Shown here: piece after piece, positions 1 through 8,077 of the stretch
Position numbering within the stretch: the stretch's first letter is position 1
Layout: each line of letters opens with the position of its first letter
Source of the DNA: CAYOOP01 sp964405685
GTDB lineage: Bacteria > Pseudomonadota > Alphaproteobacteria > Rickettsiales > SXRF01
Reading direction: 5' to 3'
Length of the DNA: 53,845 nucleotides
Assembly: GCA_964405685.1 (NCBI GenBank)
Contig: CAYOOP010000009.1
Coordinates: 1 to 53,845 of the forward strand
Notes under the pieces: generated by a model
The model's input: only the letters and a program-made list of their open reading frames with translations
What the model was told of the DNA's origin: nothing
The model's database searches: none
Translations under genes and position numbers: made by a program

Positions 1-41
1 GATTTTGAGTCTAGCGCGTCTACCAATTCCACCACCGGGGC
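1..41 (-). tRNA. tRNA-Leu (CAA), 5' part, cut by the window edge
   Basis: Read on the minus strand, the first 41 bases give the acceptor 5' strand GCCCCGG, the D-arm with GGTAGACGC, and an anticodon stem-loop CTAGA-CTCAAAA-TC. U33 precedes anticodon CAA, so the tRNA reads the Leu codon UUG. The D-arm is typical of class II tRNA-Leu. The variable arm, T-arm and 3' end lie outside the window. Identity rests on the anticodon and the similarity of the 5' half to bacterial tRNA-Leu. Confidence 0.9.
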
Positions 42-56
42 ATAGCTATTTAACTG

Positions 57-90
57 CTTCATGTGAAATTCTGCTGAATTTCACATGAAG
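57..90. repeat. Perfect 14-bp inverted repeat upstream of tRNA-Leu
   Basis: The arms CTTCATGTGAAATT and AATTTCACATGAAG are exact reverse complements around a 6-base loop CTGCTG. No T-run follows on either strand, so it does not look like an intrinsic terminator. It lies 16 bases upstream of the tRNA-Leu 5' end, where the tRNA promoter should be. It could be an operator or a stray palindromic repeat. Bases 91-183, up to the ygfZ promoter, hold nothing else I can identify. Confidence 0.6.
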
Positions 91-183
91 CGTGCTCAGG
101 GCTGACTCGCGCTACTGCACTCGAATCACTGAGCGGGTGTGGGGTCGGGATATGTAGTCGATTCTGGCACTTACTGCAAGTGC

Positions 184-211
184 TTGAATAAGTAGCTGAA
201 TGGCCTACACT
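184..211 (+). promoter_or_regulatory. Candidate ygfZ promoter, start site next to the ATG
   Basis: TTGAAT (184-189) and TACACT (206-211) are separated by 16 bases and match the sigma-70 boxes at four of six positions each. The predicted transcription start falls at about 217-218, one or two bases before the ygfZ ATG at 219. No Shine-Dalgarno sequence is visible before that ATG. This would give a leaderless mRNA. The call rests on box matching alone. Confidence 0.35.
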
Positions 212-218
212 ATATGCC

Positions 219-1013
219 ATGTCTCTTATTCTCCCCTCGCGCGCGGTCATGGCGGTTTCTGGTGCAGAAGCGGCGGAGTTTCTGCAAGATTTGCTGTCGA
301 ATGATGTGCTGAAGCTCGCACCCGGTGAGGTGCGCTATGCGGCGCTTTTAACACCGCAGGGCAAGTATACGTTTGACGTATTTGTGTGGAAAATAGACGA
401 TGGGTTTTTGCTGGATGTTGCATCTGCCCGCGCGGAAGCTTTCGTGAAAACGCTCGCCATGTATAAGCTGCGCCGCAAGGTAGAAATAGCGCGGCGCAAT
501 GATTTAAGTGTGATGGTGGATTTGGCAAGTCATGGCGATCCGCGGCTTGCAGCGCTTGGAAAACGCAGCATCGTGGCCGCTGCACCTGCGAGCGATGAAA
601 CAGCATATATCGTAAAACGACTAGAACACGGCGTGCTGGAGGGTGAGGAGATTCCGCTCGAACGTGCGTTTATTCTCGATTATGGATTTGAGGAATTGCA
701 CGGGGTAGATTTCAACAAGGGCTGCTACGTCGGCCAGGAAATCACCGCGCGGATGCATTTTAAAGCCATCGCCAAAAAAGGGCTTTATATTATCACTTCT
801 CCCTCTCCCTTCCAGGGAGAGGGTCGGGGTGAGGGTTGCCCGGTCATCAACGCCGTTGGCGAAACCATCGGCGAAATACGTGCCGCTTTAGGCCATACCG
901 GCGTTGCGATTTTAAAACATGAAGGTGTGAAAGCGCCACTCACGGCAGGTGGTATTGCGATCACTGCAGAACGCCCAGTGTGGGCAAAAACCCTCACCCC
1001 ACCCTCTCCCTAA
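219..1013 (+). CDS. ygfZ: Folate-binding YgfZ/CAF17-like protein (Fe-S cluster maintenance)
   Basis: 264 residues, related to the tetrahydrofolate-binding fold of GcvT. The YgfZ/IBA57 family supports assembly or repair of [4Fe-4S] enzymes. The family signature KGCYVGQEITARM, with its conserved Cys, is at about residues 168-180. Residues 195-206 (SPSPFQGEGRGEG region) are not family sequence: they translate a palindromic repeat inserted in frame. The last residues (LTPPSP) and the TAA stop come from a second repeat copy after the natural RPVWAK end. The start at 219 lacks a ribosome-binding site and may be leaderless. The gene is convergent with murG, with only 13 bases between the stops. Confidence 0.9.
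   Translation: MSLILPSRAVMAVSGAEAAEFLQDLLSNDVLKLAPGEVRYAALLTPQGKYTFDVFVWKIDDGFLLDVASARAEAFVKTLAMYKLRRKVEIARRNDLSVMVDLASHGDPRLAALGKRSIVAAAPASDETAYIVKRLEHGVLEGEEIPLERAFILDYGFEELHGVDFNKGCYVGQEITARMHFKAIAKKGLYIITSPSPFQGEGRGEGCPVINAVGETIGEIRAALGHTGVAILKHEGVKAPLTAGGIAITAERPVWAKTLTPPSP
801..835 (+). repeat. Family A palindromic element, in frame inside ygfZ
   Basis: CCCTCTCCCT and AGGGAGAGGG form a perfect 10-bp stem with a 3-base loop, followed by TCGGGGTGAGGG. The same unit occurs at 991-1024, 7808-7874 and 36028-36062. Here it is read CCC TCT CCC and adds about 12 residues without a stop codon. Confidence 0.9.
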
Positions 1014-1024
1014 AAGGGAGAGGG
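991..1024 (+). repeat. Family A element ending ygfZ and abutting murG
   Basis: CCCTCACCCC is followed by the hairpin CCCTCTCCC-TAAAA-GGGAGAGGG. The loop contains the ygfZ stop codon. The murG stop begins 3 bases beyond the element, so this hairpin may work as a bidirectional end-of-transcript structure for the two convergent genes. Confidence 0.85.
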
Positions 1025-1026
1025 AT

Positions 1027-2115
1027 TTAACGTTGCACCAAATCCGCTAATTGTTCGGTAGCACGGAGTTTTGCAGATTTGCGGGAGGCTTCTGCAGCAT
1101 TAATGAGAGCGATGGGAGCGCTTAGGAAGGCTTCCAAACGTGCGGCCAAGGCCTGCGCGGTAAACCCTTCTTGCAGCATCACCCAACCGGCGCCGGCATC
1201 CTCAAACGCGTCGGCGTTGATCGCCTGATGGTTATCCATGGCGGTCGGCAACGGCACTAAAATCGCCGGGCGGCCGGCCACTTGCAGCTCGGCAACCGTG
1301 GAGGCCCCTGCCCGCGCAATCACCAGATGCGCGGACGCAAGCTTGGTTGGCATGTCATTAAAAAACTCTGCAAGGTTGTGGTTGATGTGAAGCGTATCAT
1401 AGCGCGTGCGCACCTCGGCAATATCTGCTTCACGGCATTGTTGATCCACCCGCAAGCGTTTTTGATACGCTGCAGGAAGCAACGCAAGCGCCTCAGGCAC
1501 AACGGTGCCGAAAATGCTGGCACCTTGGCTGCCGCCGGTAATCAGCAGTTGCAGTGGTGTATCCGCCGTAAGGTCGGGGTATGGAATATGGTGCAATGCA
1601 CGAATGCTGGCGCGCACGGGGTTGCCGGTGTGGATGATTTTGGATGTGTTTTCGTCGCCGACCATGCGCGTATCCGCGAACGAACAGGCAACGATATCGA
1701 CCTTCGGCGCAAGCAGGCGATTGGCGCGGCCAAGCACCGCATTTTGTTCGTGGATGATGGTTTTGATGCCGCGCGCAAGACCGGCGCGCATGGTAGGGAA
1801 TGAGGGATAGCCGCCGAAGCCGACCACGGCTTTGGGTTTGAGTTGTGCGAGTAGATTGCGCGCTTCCACCATGCCACGCAGCATGTTGATGGCGCCGATG
1901 GCTTTACCTTTGGCACCTTTGCCCAGGGTGCCAGCGTGGATGGCGTAGTGCTCTATGTGTTCGAGCACGCCGCTCATATAAGCGCCTGAGCGCTTATCGG
2001 TGATGAAGACGACGCGCTCGCCGCGGGCGATTAATTCCTCCGCAAGGGCTTGCGCAGGAAAGACGTGGCCGCCGGTGCCGCCGGCGGTGAGGATGATAGG
2101 TGCGCGGGCGGGCAT
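1027..2115 (-). CDS. murG: Lipid II synthase MurG (UDP-GlcNAc transferase)
   Basis: 362 residues. MurG adds GlcNAc to lipid I at the inner face of the membrane. The GT-B fold signatures are visible: TAGGTGGHVFPA near residue 10, HEQNAVLGRANR near 125, GGSQGAS near 190 and ARAGASTVAEL near 265. The start at 2115 (MPARAPIILTAGG) places the nucleotide-binding loop at the usual distance, although the frame is open for another 32 codons upstream. It follows the small membrane gene by 2 bases and is the last gene of this dcw block. No murC, murB, ddl or ftsQAZ follows. Confidence 0.96.
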   Translation of the reverse strand: MPARAPIILTAGGTGGHVFPAQALAEELIARGERVVFITDKRSGAYMSGVLEHIEHYAIHAGTLGKGAKGKAIGAINMLRGMVEARNLLAQLKPKAVVGFGGYPSFPTMRAGLARGIKTIIHEQNAVLGRANRLLAPKVDIVACSFADTRMVGDENTSKIIHTGNPVRASIRALHHIPYPDLTADTPLQLLITGGSQGASIFGTVVPEALALLPAAYQKRLRVDQQCREADIAEVRTRYDTLHINHNLAEFFNDMPTKLASAHLVIARAGASTVAELQVAGRPAILVPLPTAMDNHQAINADAFEDAGAGWVMLQEGFTAQALAARLEAFLSAPIALINAAEASRKSAKLRATEQLADLVQR

Positions 2116-2117
2116 TC

Positions 2118-2420
2118 TTACACCCCCTTGCGTGCGAAAAGTAATTTTACCGCACTGATTACAACGACGCAAACACCAATGGTAAGCAGCAGCGATTTGG
2201 AGAGGAACCAACGCGAAAATAGCGGTAATGTAATCAGTACAAACCCAACGTTACGGCCAAAGCGGATGGCGGGATTCATAGGCGACATCCACCCGTGCGT
2301 GGTGATGTAAAACGATGCAAAAAGAATCATCATACCAACACCTGCGGATGCGTTCATCCACTGGTCATAGGTAAACCCCATGAATTGTTCGAATGGCGCA
2401 GTGCTGGCGTGCTCAATCAT
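2118..2420 (-). CDS. Small membrane protein between ftsW and murG, unknown
   Basis: 100 residues with about three hydrophobic segments (near 27-45, 57-70 and 76-93) and few charges. I do not recognise the family. Its ATG overlaps the ftsW stop (ATGA) and its stop lies 2 bases before murG, so it should be translated with the cell-wall genes. ftsW and murG are adjacent in most dcw clusters, so this is an extra member. A helper for FtsW or lipid II handling is a guess from position only. Confidence 0.8.
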   Translation of the reverse strand: MIEHASTAPFEQFMGFTYDQWMNASAGVGMMILFASFYITTHGWMSPMNPAIRFGRNVGFVLITLPLFSRWFLSKSLLLTIGVCVVVISAVKLLFARKGV

Positions 2421-3532
2421 CGCTTGACACCAAAACGTTTACGGGTGAAGGCGAGCATCATGCCCATACCGAGTGCGATGGCGATGACGGAGGAACCACC
2501 GTAGCTGACGAACGGCAGCGTCATTCCCTTGGCGGGGAGCAGCGAGACAGCAACGCCCATATTGATGATCGATTGCACGCCAAATTGCGCGACCAAGCCC
2601 ACCACAGCAAGCATGGTGAATACGTCCGTTTCTTTCCACACACGCGAGAACCCGCGCAGCACTACGAAGGCGAATAAACTTACAATGAGGATACACGCTA
2701 GAATGCCGAGTTCTTCACCGGCGACGGCGAACACATAATCCGTGTGCGAATCCGGCAGGACGAGTTTGACTTCGCCTTCGCCGGGGCCGCGGCCGAAAAT
2801 GCCGCCGCTGTGGAATGCATCGAGGGATTTTTCGACCTGGTAGTTATCGCCCGCAGTGGGGTCTAAGAACATATCGATCCGTTTTTTGACGTGGCCGAAG
2901 GTGTGATACGCGCCGAAGACGCCGGCTAACCCCATGATACCGATACCAATCACCCAAATGAAAGGCAGGCCGGCCATGAAAAATTGAATCGCCCACATGG
3001 CGGTCACCGTAATCATCATCCCGAAATCTGGCTGCATAGCGAGCAGTGCGACAACGATGAGGTACAAGCCGATCGCCACTTTATAGCTTGGGTAATAGGC
3101 GCGTTTGTATTTTTGCGCGCACACCCACGCCATCACCACTGCGAAACATGGTTTCATAAATTCGGAGGGTTGGATGGAGAGCGGGCCGAAATTGATCCAT
3201 CGGTGTGCGCCTTTGATTTCGCTACCCATGAAAGGTACAACGATCATGAGTAAAATGCTGCTGGCAAAACCGAGTGCGGCGAGGCGTTTGACCCAGACGA
3301 CGGGGAGGAACGACACCACCAGCATCACGCCGGTTGCAAGGCCGAGGAAGACTTGGTGGCGGTGCACGAAGTAAAACGGATCGAGGCCGATGCGTTTGGC
3401 AACCGGCGGGCTTGCGGCGGCCACCATGACGAAACCGAGGCAGATGAGGAGAAAGAGTGCAAACACCATGGGCCGGTCCACCGTCCACCACCAACGGCCA
3501 AGCATGGTATTATTCGTCCGGTCAAGCCGCAT
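2417..3532 (-). CDS. ftsW: Septal peptidoglycan polymerase FtsW (SEDS family)
   Basis: 371 residues, polytopic. FtsW polymerises lipid II into glycan strands at the septum together with FtsI. SEDS motifs are visible: IQPSEFMKPC, GPGEGEVKLVLPDSHTDY and the C-terminal LPFVSYGGSS near residue 335. The chosen start (MRLDRTNN) has GGGAGA about 8 bases upstream. An upstream in-frame ATG at 3577 would run through a palindromic repeat and is rejected. The gene overlaps the downstream small membrane gene by 4 bases. Confidence 0.95.
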   Translation of the reverse strand: MRLDRTNNTMLGRWWWTVDRPMVFALFLLICLGFVMVAAASPPVAKRIGLDPFYFVHRHQVFLGLATGVMLVVSFLPVVWVKRLAALGFASSILLMIVVPFMGSEIKGAHRWINFGPLSIQPSEFMKPCFAVVMAWVCAQKYKRAYYPSYKVAIGLYLIVVALLAMQPDFGMMITVTAMWAIQFFMAGLPFIWVIGIGIMGLAGVFGAYHTFGHVKKRIDMFLDPTAGDNYQVEKSLDAFHSGGIFGRGPGEGEVKLVLPDSHTDYVFAVAGEELGILACILIVSLFAFVVLRGFSRVWKETDVFTMLAVVGLVAQFGVQSIINMGVAVSLLPAKGMTLPFVSYGGSSVIAIALGMGMMLAFTRKRFGVKR

Positions 3533-3545
3533 AATAAAATCTCCC

Positions 3546-3631
3546 GTCATTGCGAGCGTAGCGAAGCAATCCAGCATCTCTCCTAGCTACAAGGCTGGAT
3601 TGCTTCGTCGGCGCTGCCTCCTCGCAACGAC
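3546..3631. repeat. Family B palindromic element between murD and ftsW
   Basis: The outer ends GTCATTGCGAG and CTCGCAACGAC enclose GAAGCAATCCAGC and its complement GCTGGATTGCTTC. Together they form a long interrupted hairpin of about 86 bases. It fills the murD-ftsW gap, and its edge lies next to the ftsW ribosome-binding site. Confidence 0.9.
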
Positions 3632-3639
3632 GATATTGT

Positions 3640-5010
3640 TTACGCCGCATGGGAGGCCTTCCAATTGGCAACGAGGGTGCGGAACGTATCGCCGCGTTCT
3701 TCGAAGTTTTTGAATTGATCGAAGGATGCACACGCTGGTGAGAGCAGGACGACACCGCCTTGTGCATGTACGCTGGCATCGCGCGCGGCGAGTGCGACTG
3801 CAACATCCAGCGTTTCGCATTTGTTGTAGCCAACTTTGCCTTCTAACGTTTTCGCAAAGGCGTCGCTCGCGGCACCGATTAAATAGGCGTGGCGGATGTA
3901 CGGGAAATAGGCGCTTAAGCTTTCGATACCGCCGTCTTTGGCCTTGCCGCCGACAATCCAATAGATGTTTTGGAAGGCGCGTAGCGCATGCACGGTAGCT
4001 TCGGTATTCGTGGCTTTGCTATCGTTGATAAAGCGCACATTGCCGATATCGGCGATCCATTCCATGCGATGGGCAAGACCAGGGAAGGTTTGCATCGCTC
4101 CCGCAATCGTAGCATGCGCAACGCCAAGTGCCTGTGCAACCGCATAGCTTGCCACGGCGTTTTGCCAATTGTGCTGGCCTTGCAGCGAGCGGATGGGTTT
4201 TAAATCAATCGTCCCGCCGGGTGCGTGCAATAGGCCATCGCGTGCGTAAATTTCTGCTTCTTTGGCCGCGGAAACCGTGAGCACTTGGCACGGATTACCC
4301 ACGAGCGCAGTTTTGACACGTTGCGTATAGCCGTCATCCACCGCAACGATCGCGACATCCCCCTGTTGTTGGCGGTCAAAGATGCGCATTTTTGCGGCGA
4401 GGTAGCCTTCCATGTCGCCGTGGCGATCCAGATGGTCGGGCGTGAGGTTAAGCAGCACGGCAACGTCCATGCGCGTCGTATGCACCAAATCGAGCTGATA
4501 GGAGGAAAGTTCGAGGACGTAGACATCGCTTTCTTTAAGCGGTGCAAGTGCGAGTGCGGGCGTGCCGAGGTTGCCGCCCACTTCCACGGTGAGGCCCGCA
4601 TGTTTTAAAATATGCGCAATAAGCGTGGTCGTTGTCGACTTGCCATTGGTGCCGGTAATGCCGACGTAGCATGCATCCGGGCACACTTGGTAGAGCAATT
4701 CAATATCGCCCAGCACTTGGCAACCCGCCTTGTTAGCAAGGTTCACCGCCGCATGCGGCTTCGGGTGGGTAAATGGAATACCGGGGCTTAAGACCATACA
4801 TGTAAGCGTTTGCCAGGACCACAGCTCGGGGGGTTGCAGATGAACTTGCGTACCGAATTTCTGTTGCGCGCTGCTTACGCCGATCGCGTTATCATCATAG
4901 GCAAATACCTCAGCGCCACCGGCAAGCAGGCTTGCAATCGTCGCCATGCCGGCTTTACCGAGGCCTAAAACGCCAACTTTTTTTCCGGAGAATTGTGTAA
5001 GTGCAATCAT
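3640..5010 (-). CDS. murD: UDP-MurNAc-L-alanine:D-glutamate ligase MurD
   Basis: 456 residues. MurD adds D-Glu to UDP-MurNAc-L-Ala in the cytoplasm. The Mur ligase ATP-binding loop GITGTNGKSTTTT is near residues 115-127. LELSSYQLDL and NLTPDHLDRHG are in the central domain, and SPACASFDQFKNFEERG near the C terminus is the MurD signature. The gene sits between the 184-residue unknown and ftsW. The ftsW side is separated by a family B repeat. Confidence 0.96.
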   Translation of the reverse strand: MIALTQFSGKKVGVLGLGKAGMATIASLLAGGAEVFAYDDNAIGVSSAQQKFGTQVHLQPPELWSWQTLTCMVLSPGIPFTHPKPHAAVNLANKAGCQVLGDIELLYQVCPDACYVGITGTNGKSTTTTLIAHILKHAGLTVEVGGNLGTPALALAPLKESDVYVLELSSYQLDLVHTTRMDVAVLLNLTPDHLDRHGDMEGYLAAKMRIFDRQQQGDVAIVAVDDGYTQRVKTALVGNPCQVLTVSAAKEAEIYARDGLLHAPGGTIDLKPIRSLQGQHNWQNAVASYAVAQALGVAHATIAGAMQTFPGLAHRMEWIADIGNVRFINDSKATNTEATVHALRAFQNIYWIVGGKAKDGGIESLSAYFPYIRHAYLIGAASDAFAKTLEGKVGYNKCETLDVAVALAARDASVHAQGGVVLLSPACASFDQFKNFEERGDTFRTLVANWKASHAA

Positions 5011-5012
5011 GA

Positions 5013-5567
5013 TTACCTTTGCCGCTCGTTCAATAATCGCAAAAGTTGTTCAATGTAACCCTTCAACTCAAAGTGATCGGATTTGATAAGGTACGCATAG
5101 GTGATAAGATCCTGTTTCACTTCAGGCGCGGCGCTTTGCTTAAAATCTTTGATAAGCTCGTTGTTGTATTTAAAACCGTCCACAACCTTTTTGCATTTAT
5201 TATAGGTCACCACGATCGATTCACGAATGGGTGCTTCCTTAATGCGGCCAATGGCTGCCGCATTGGTGTTATAGATCGTGAAATAATCCTGCGAGAGTGG
5301 GTAGTAGATCATGAGCGGCGTATTCTCAGCCAATTGCTCAACCACTTCACCAATACGGCGCATATGGAAGCTCCAGAGAGCGTTAATCTCAACACCCAGC
5401 GCATCCAATAGATTCTGCACTTCTTTTTCTTCCTGCCGATCCTCTTTGGCGTTTTCTTCGCGAATTGCCTTGTCGGTTGCTTTGAGCGTGAAATAACCGC
5501 CCACCACAGCACCAATGAGCGCGGAAATAAATCCAAATGAATTCTGCAATAGTGTTTCGGAAAACAT
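5013..5567 (-). CDS. Unknown protein with N-terminal membrane helix, inside the dcw cluster
   Basis: 184 residues: one hydrophobic segment at about 9-27 (FGFISALIGAVVGGYFTLKA), then a charged helical stretch (KAIREENAKEDRQEEKEVQ) and a mostly helical soluble part. I cannot name the family. The base composition is visibly more AT-rich than murD and mraY. It is spaced by only 2-3 bases from both neighbours, so it is co-transcribed with essential cell-wall genes. This suggests a later insertion that kept the operon intact. Confidence 0.8.
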   Translation of the reverse strand: MFSETLLQNSFGFISALIGAVVGGYFTLKATDKAIREENAKEDRQEEKEVQNLLDALGVEINALWSFHMRRIGEVVEQLAENTPLMIYYPLSQDYFTIYNTNAAAIGRIKEAPIRESIVVTYNKCKKVVDGFKYNNELIKDFKQSAAPEVKQDLITYAYLIKSDHFELKGYIEQLLRLLNERQR

Positions 5568-5570
5568 AGC

Positions 5571-6659
5571 TTACCGTAGTTTCAATGTCGAAAGCCCGGC
5601 AAGCGCGAAGATGACGGCGATGATCCAGAAACGGATCACGATCGTCGCCTCCGCCCAGCCTAGTTTTTCGAAGTGGTGGTGAATCGGTGCCATGCGGAAG
5701 ACGCGCTTGCCGGTGAGTTTGAAACTGGCGACTTGCACGATGACGGAGAGTGCTTCGATCACGAAGAGACCGCCGATGATGGCGAGGACAAATTCATGCT
5801 TGGTAATCACCGCAACGGTGCCAAGCGCGCCGCCCAAGGCAAGGCTTCCGGTATCTCCCATGAACACTTTCGCAGGCGGGGCATTGAACCATAGGAAGCC
5901 AAGGCTGCCGCCGATCAGCGCGGAGCAAAACACCGCAAGTTCGCCAGCGCCGGGGATGGTGTGAATCTGCAAATAATCCGCGAATTTGACGTTGCCGGTC
6001 AAATACGCAATCAGCGCGAAGCATCCGGCAGCGATCATCACCGGGACGATGGCAAGGCCGTCCAGCCCATCAGTCAAGTTTACCGCATTGGAAGCACCGA
6101 CGATCACGATCATCGCGAAGCCGAAATAGGCGATACCGGCATCGATCAAAATGTCTTTGAAAAATGGCAGGGCGATTTTGGTGTTAAGCGCCTGCGGCGC
6201 AACACTGTGAATCGCGAACCCCGCCGCTAATGCCATCGCCATCAGCGTCCAGAACTTGATGCGCGAGCTCATGCCTTTGGGATTCTTCTTGGTCAACTTC
6301 AAATAATCATCCACAAAACCGACGCCGCCGAAACCGAGAGTGACAAAGAGCACAATCCATACATACGCATTTCCCAGATTAGCCCACAGCAGCGTGGAGA
6401 TGCCCACCGAAAGTAAAATCATCACCCCGCCCATGGTCGGCGTGCCTTTTTTGGTGATGAGATGGGACTCGGGTCCGTCACTGCGGATCGGCTGGCCCTC
6501 GGCCTGTTTGGATTTCAGCCAGCGGATAATTTTGGGCCCAAGCCAAAAACAAATCAACATCGCCGTAAACCACGCACCACCACTTCGAAACGTCAGATAG
6601 CGGAAGACATTGAAAAAAAGCGATTCATCGGCCAGTGGAACGAAGAGTTGATAGAGCAT
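5571..6659 (-). CDS. mraY: Phospho-MurNAc-pentapeptide transferase MraY
   Basis: 362 residues with about ten membrane helices. MraY transfers phospho-MurNAc-pentapeptide to undecaprenyl phosphate, giving lipid I. Family motifs are seen: TPTMGGVMIL, the DDYLK aspartate pair, NAVNLTDGLDGLA, FMGDTGSLALGG near residue 260 and the HHHFEKLGW loop. The start is 2 bases after the murF stop. The downstream neighbour is an unknown gene, where murD would normally follow directly. Confidence 0.97.
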   Translation of the reverse strand: MLYQLFVPLADESLFFNVFRYLTFRSGGAWFTAMLICFWLGPKIIRWLKSKQAEGQPIRSDGPESHLITKKGTPTMGGVMILLSVGISTLLWANLGNAYVWIVLFVTLGFGGVGFVDDYLKLTKKNPKGMSSRIKFWTLMAMALAAGFAIHSVAPQALNTKIALPFFKDILIDAGIAYFGFAMIVIVGASNAVNLTDGLDGLAIVPVMIAAGCFALIAYLTGNVKFADYLQIHTIPGAGELAVFCSALIGGSLGFLWFNAPPAKVFMGDTGSLALGGALGTVAVITKHEFVLAIIGGLFVIEALSVIVQVASFKLTGKRVFRMAPIHHHFEKLGWAEATIVIRFWIIAVIFALAGLSTLKLR

Positions 6660-6661
6660 AG

Positions 6662-8077
6662 CTAGCCTTGCGTGAGGTATTCGACGAGCTTATACATGTA
6701 GCTTCCGTGCGAGCCTTTTACCAGTACTAAATCGTTCGGTTTTAGGTGATTGAGCAGCTCCACTTTTAAAGCATCGACGGAAGCGAGATGGCCGCCCTGA
6801 AGCGGTTTGGGAAGCGCGTGATGCAAATGCTCCATGCGGGAGCCTGCGGTAATGACAAGGTCAATCCCCGCCTCCTGGATAGGCTGTACAAGGCCCGCAT
6901 GCAATGCGTTTTCACGTTCGCCAAGCTCCAGCATATCACCGAGTACGGCAACCAGGCGTCCTATGTTGGGTTTCACTTTGCGCAGCGTCGCCATTTTTTG
7001 GAATGCGGCGATCATCGAGGCTGGCGAAGCGTTGTAGGCATCATCGAGTAGCCAGAAATTGAGGCCATTTTTGGTGATCTGTCTTACATTGCCGCGGCCA
7101 GCACCCTCGGTGAAATTGGCGAGCGCGGCAGCGGCGGGTGCGAGTGGGAGTTTCAACGCATGCACGGTTGCAAGAGCGGCGAGTGAAGCCATAGTGGGGG
7201 CTTGGCCAATGGCATTTAACGTGTGGGAGATGGCTTCTCCTACAGCATTGACAGTCAGGCACATGCCGGTTTCAATATAAGATATATCTGATAATTGGAT
7301 GTCCGCCTTGTGAGTGCCAAAAGTCATCACGCGCTCCTGCGTGCGTTTCACAAGCCGCTCAAACTGAGCATTATCAGCGTTTAAAATAGCGGTGCCACCG
7401 GGTGTGAGTCCTTCAAAGATTTCAGCTTTCGCATCAGCAATGTCTTCAATCGATTTGAAAAATTCCAAATGCACCGCCTCAACATTGGTGATGATGGCGA
7501 TCTCTGGTTTCACCTGTTTGGTGAGTTTGGTAATTTCACCCGCATGGTTCATGCCCATTTCAAACACGCCGAAAGCGGCATCCTCCGGAAGGTTGGCGAG
7601 GTTTAAGGGCGTGCCGATGTGGTTGTTGAAATTGCCGAAACTTGCGAAGGTTTCGCCGTAGGCGCTAAGGGCAATACGCAGCATTTCTTTGGTGGTGGTT
7701 TTACCGACGGAGCCGGTTAAGCCTACCACCCGGCCTTTGAAACGCGCACGGGCAAACGCGCCGAGTTGTTCGAGCGCACGATAGGTGTTGGGCACGATGA
7801 TAATATTCCCCTCACCCTGCGCGCCAAGCGGCGCGCTTCCCTCTCCCGCGCGCGGGAGAGGGGTAGGGAGAGGGCGCTGCGCAATCGCCGCCACGGCACC
7901 TTTGCTAAGCGCCTCGGCGATAAAATCATGACCATCCAACCGTTCGCCTTTCAACGCAACATAGATATCGCCCGGTTGAACGATACGCGAATCAATACTG
8001 ACACGGCATGCTTGCCAGCTACCGGAAACAGTAGCGGCAAGCGCCTTTGCAACATCGGTGCTTAACCACTGCGTCAT
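6662..8077 (-). CDS. murF: UDP-MurNAc-tripeptide:D-Ala-D-Ala ligase MurF, with repeat-encoded insert
   Basis: 471 residues. MurF adds D-Ala-D-Ala to the UDP-MurNAc-tripeptide. Motifs: GLTGSVGKTTTKEM near residue 116, EMGMNHAGEI, ITNVEAVHLEFF, LLDDAYNASPASM and GDMLELG. Residues about 69-90 (PLPTPLPRAGEG and onward) translate a family A palindromic element. They fall in the N-terminal substrate-binding domain between AAIAQR and NIIIVPNTYRAL, which are normally close together. The frame stays open, so the enzyme apparently tolerates the insert. The ATG overlaps the murE stop by 4 bases. Confidence 0.95.
   Translation of the reverse strand: MTQWLSTDVAKALAATVSGSWQACRVSIDSRIVQPGDIYVALKGERLDGHDFIAEALSKGAVAAIAQRPLPTPLPRAGEGSAPLGAQGEGNIIIVPNTYRALEQLGAFARARFKGRVVGLTGSVGKTTTKEMLRIALSAYGETFASFGNFNNHIGTPLNLANLPEDAAFGVFEMGMNHAGEITKLTKQVKPEIAIITNVEAVHLEFFKSIEDIADAKAEIFEGLTPGGTAILNADNAQFERLVKRTQERVMTFGTHKADIQLSDISYIETGMCLTVNAVGEAISHTLNAIGQAPTMASLAALATVHALKLPLAPAAAALANFTEGAGRGNVRQITKNGLNFWLLDDAYNASPASMIAAFQKMATLRKVKPNIGRLVAVLGDMLELGERENALHAGLVQPIQEAGIDLVITAGSRMEHLHHALPKPLQGGHLASVDALKVELLNHLKPNDLVLVKGSHGSYMYKLVEYLTQG
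7808..7874 (-). repeat. Family A palindromic element, in frame inside murF
   Basis: It carries CCCTCACCC and CCCTCTCCC with the matching GGGAGAGGG arm, plus an inner GCGCGC-rich hairpin. On the coding strand it is read CCT CTC CC, one base shifted from the ygfZ copies. It adds about 22 residues. Confidence 0.88.

Noticed and set aside
1282..1803. Long plus-strand frame opposite murG
   Set aside because: Shadow frame: no recognisable protein sequence, while the minus strand carries clear MurG motifs. The same applies to other long frames antisense to lptD, murE, ftsI and the dipeptidase gene.
3532..3577. Fifteen extra N-terminal codons for ftsW (MLDCFATLAM...)
   Set aside because: They are the translation of a family B repeat, lack a ribosome-binding site and are not family sequence. 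The internal ATG has GGGAGA upstream.
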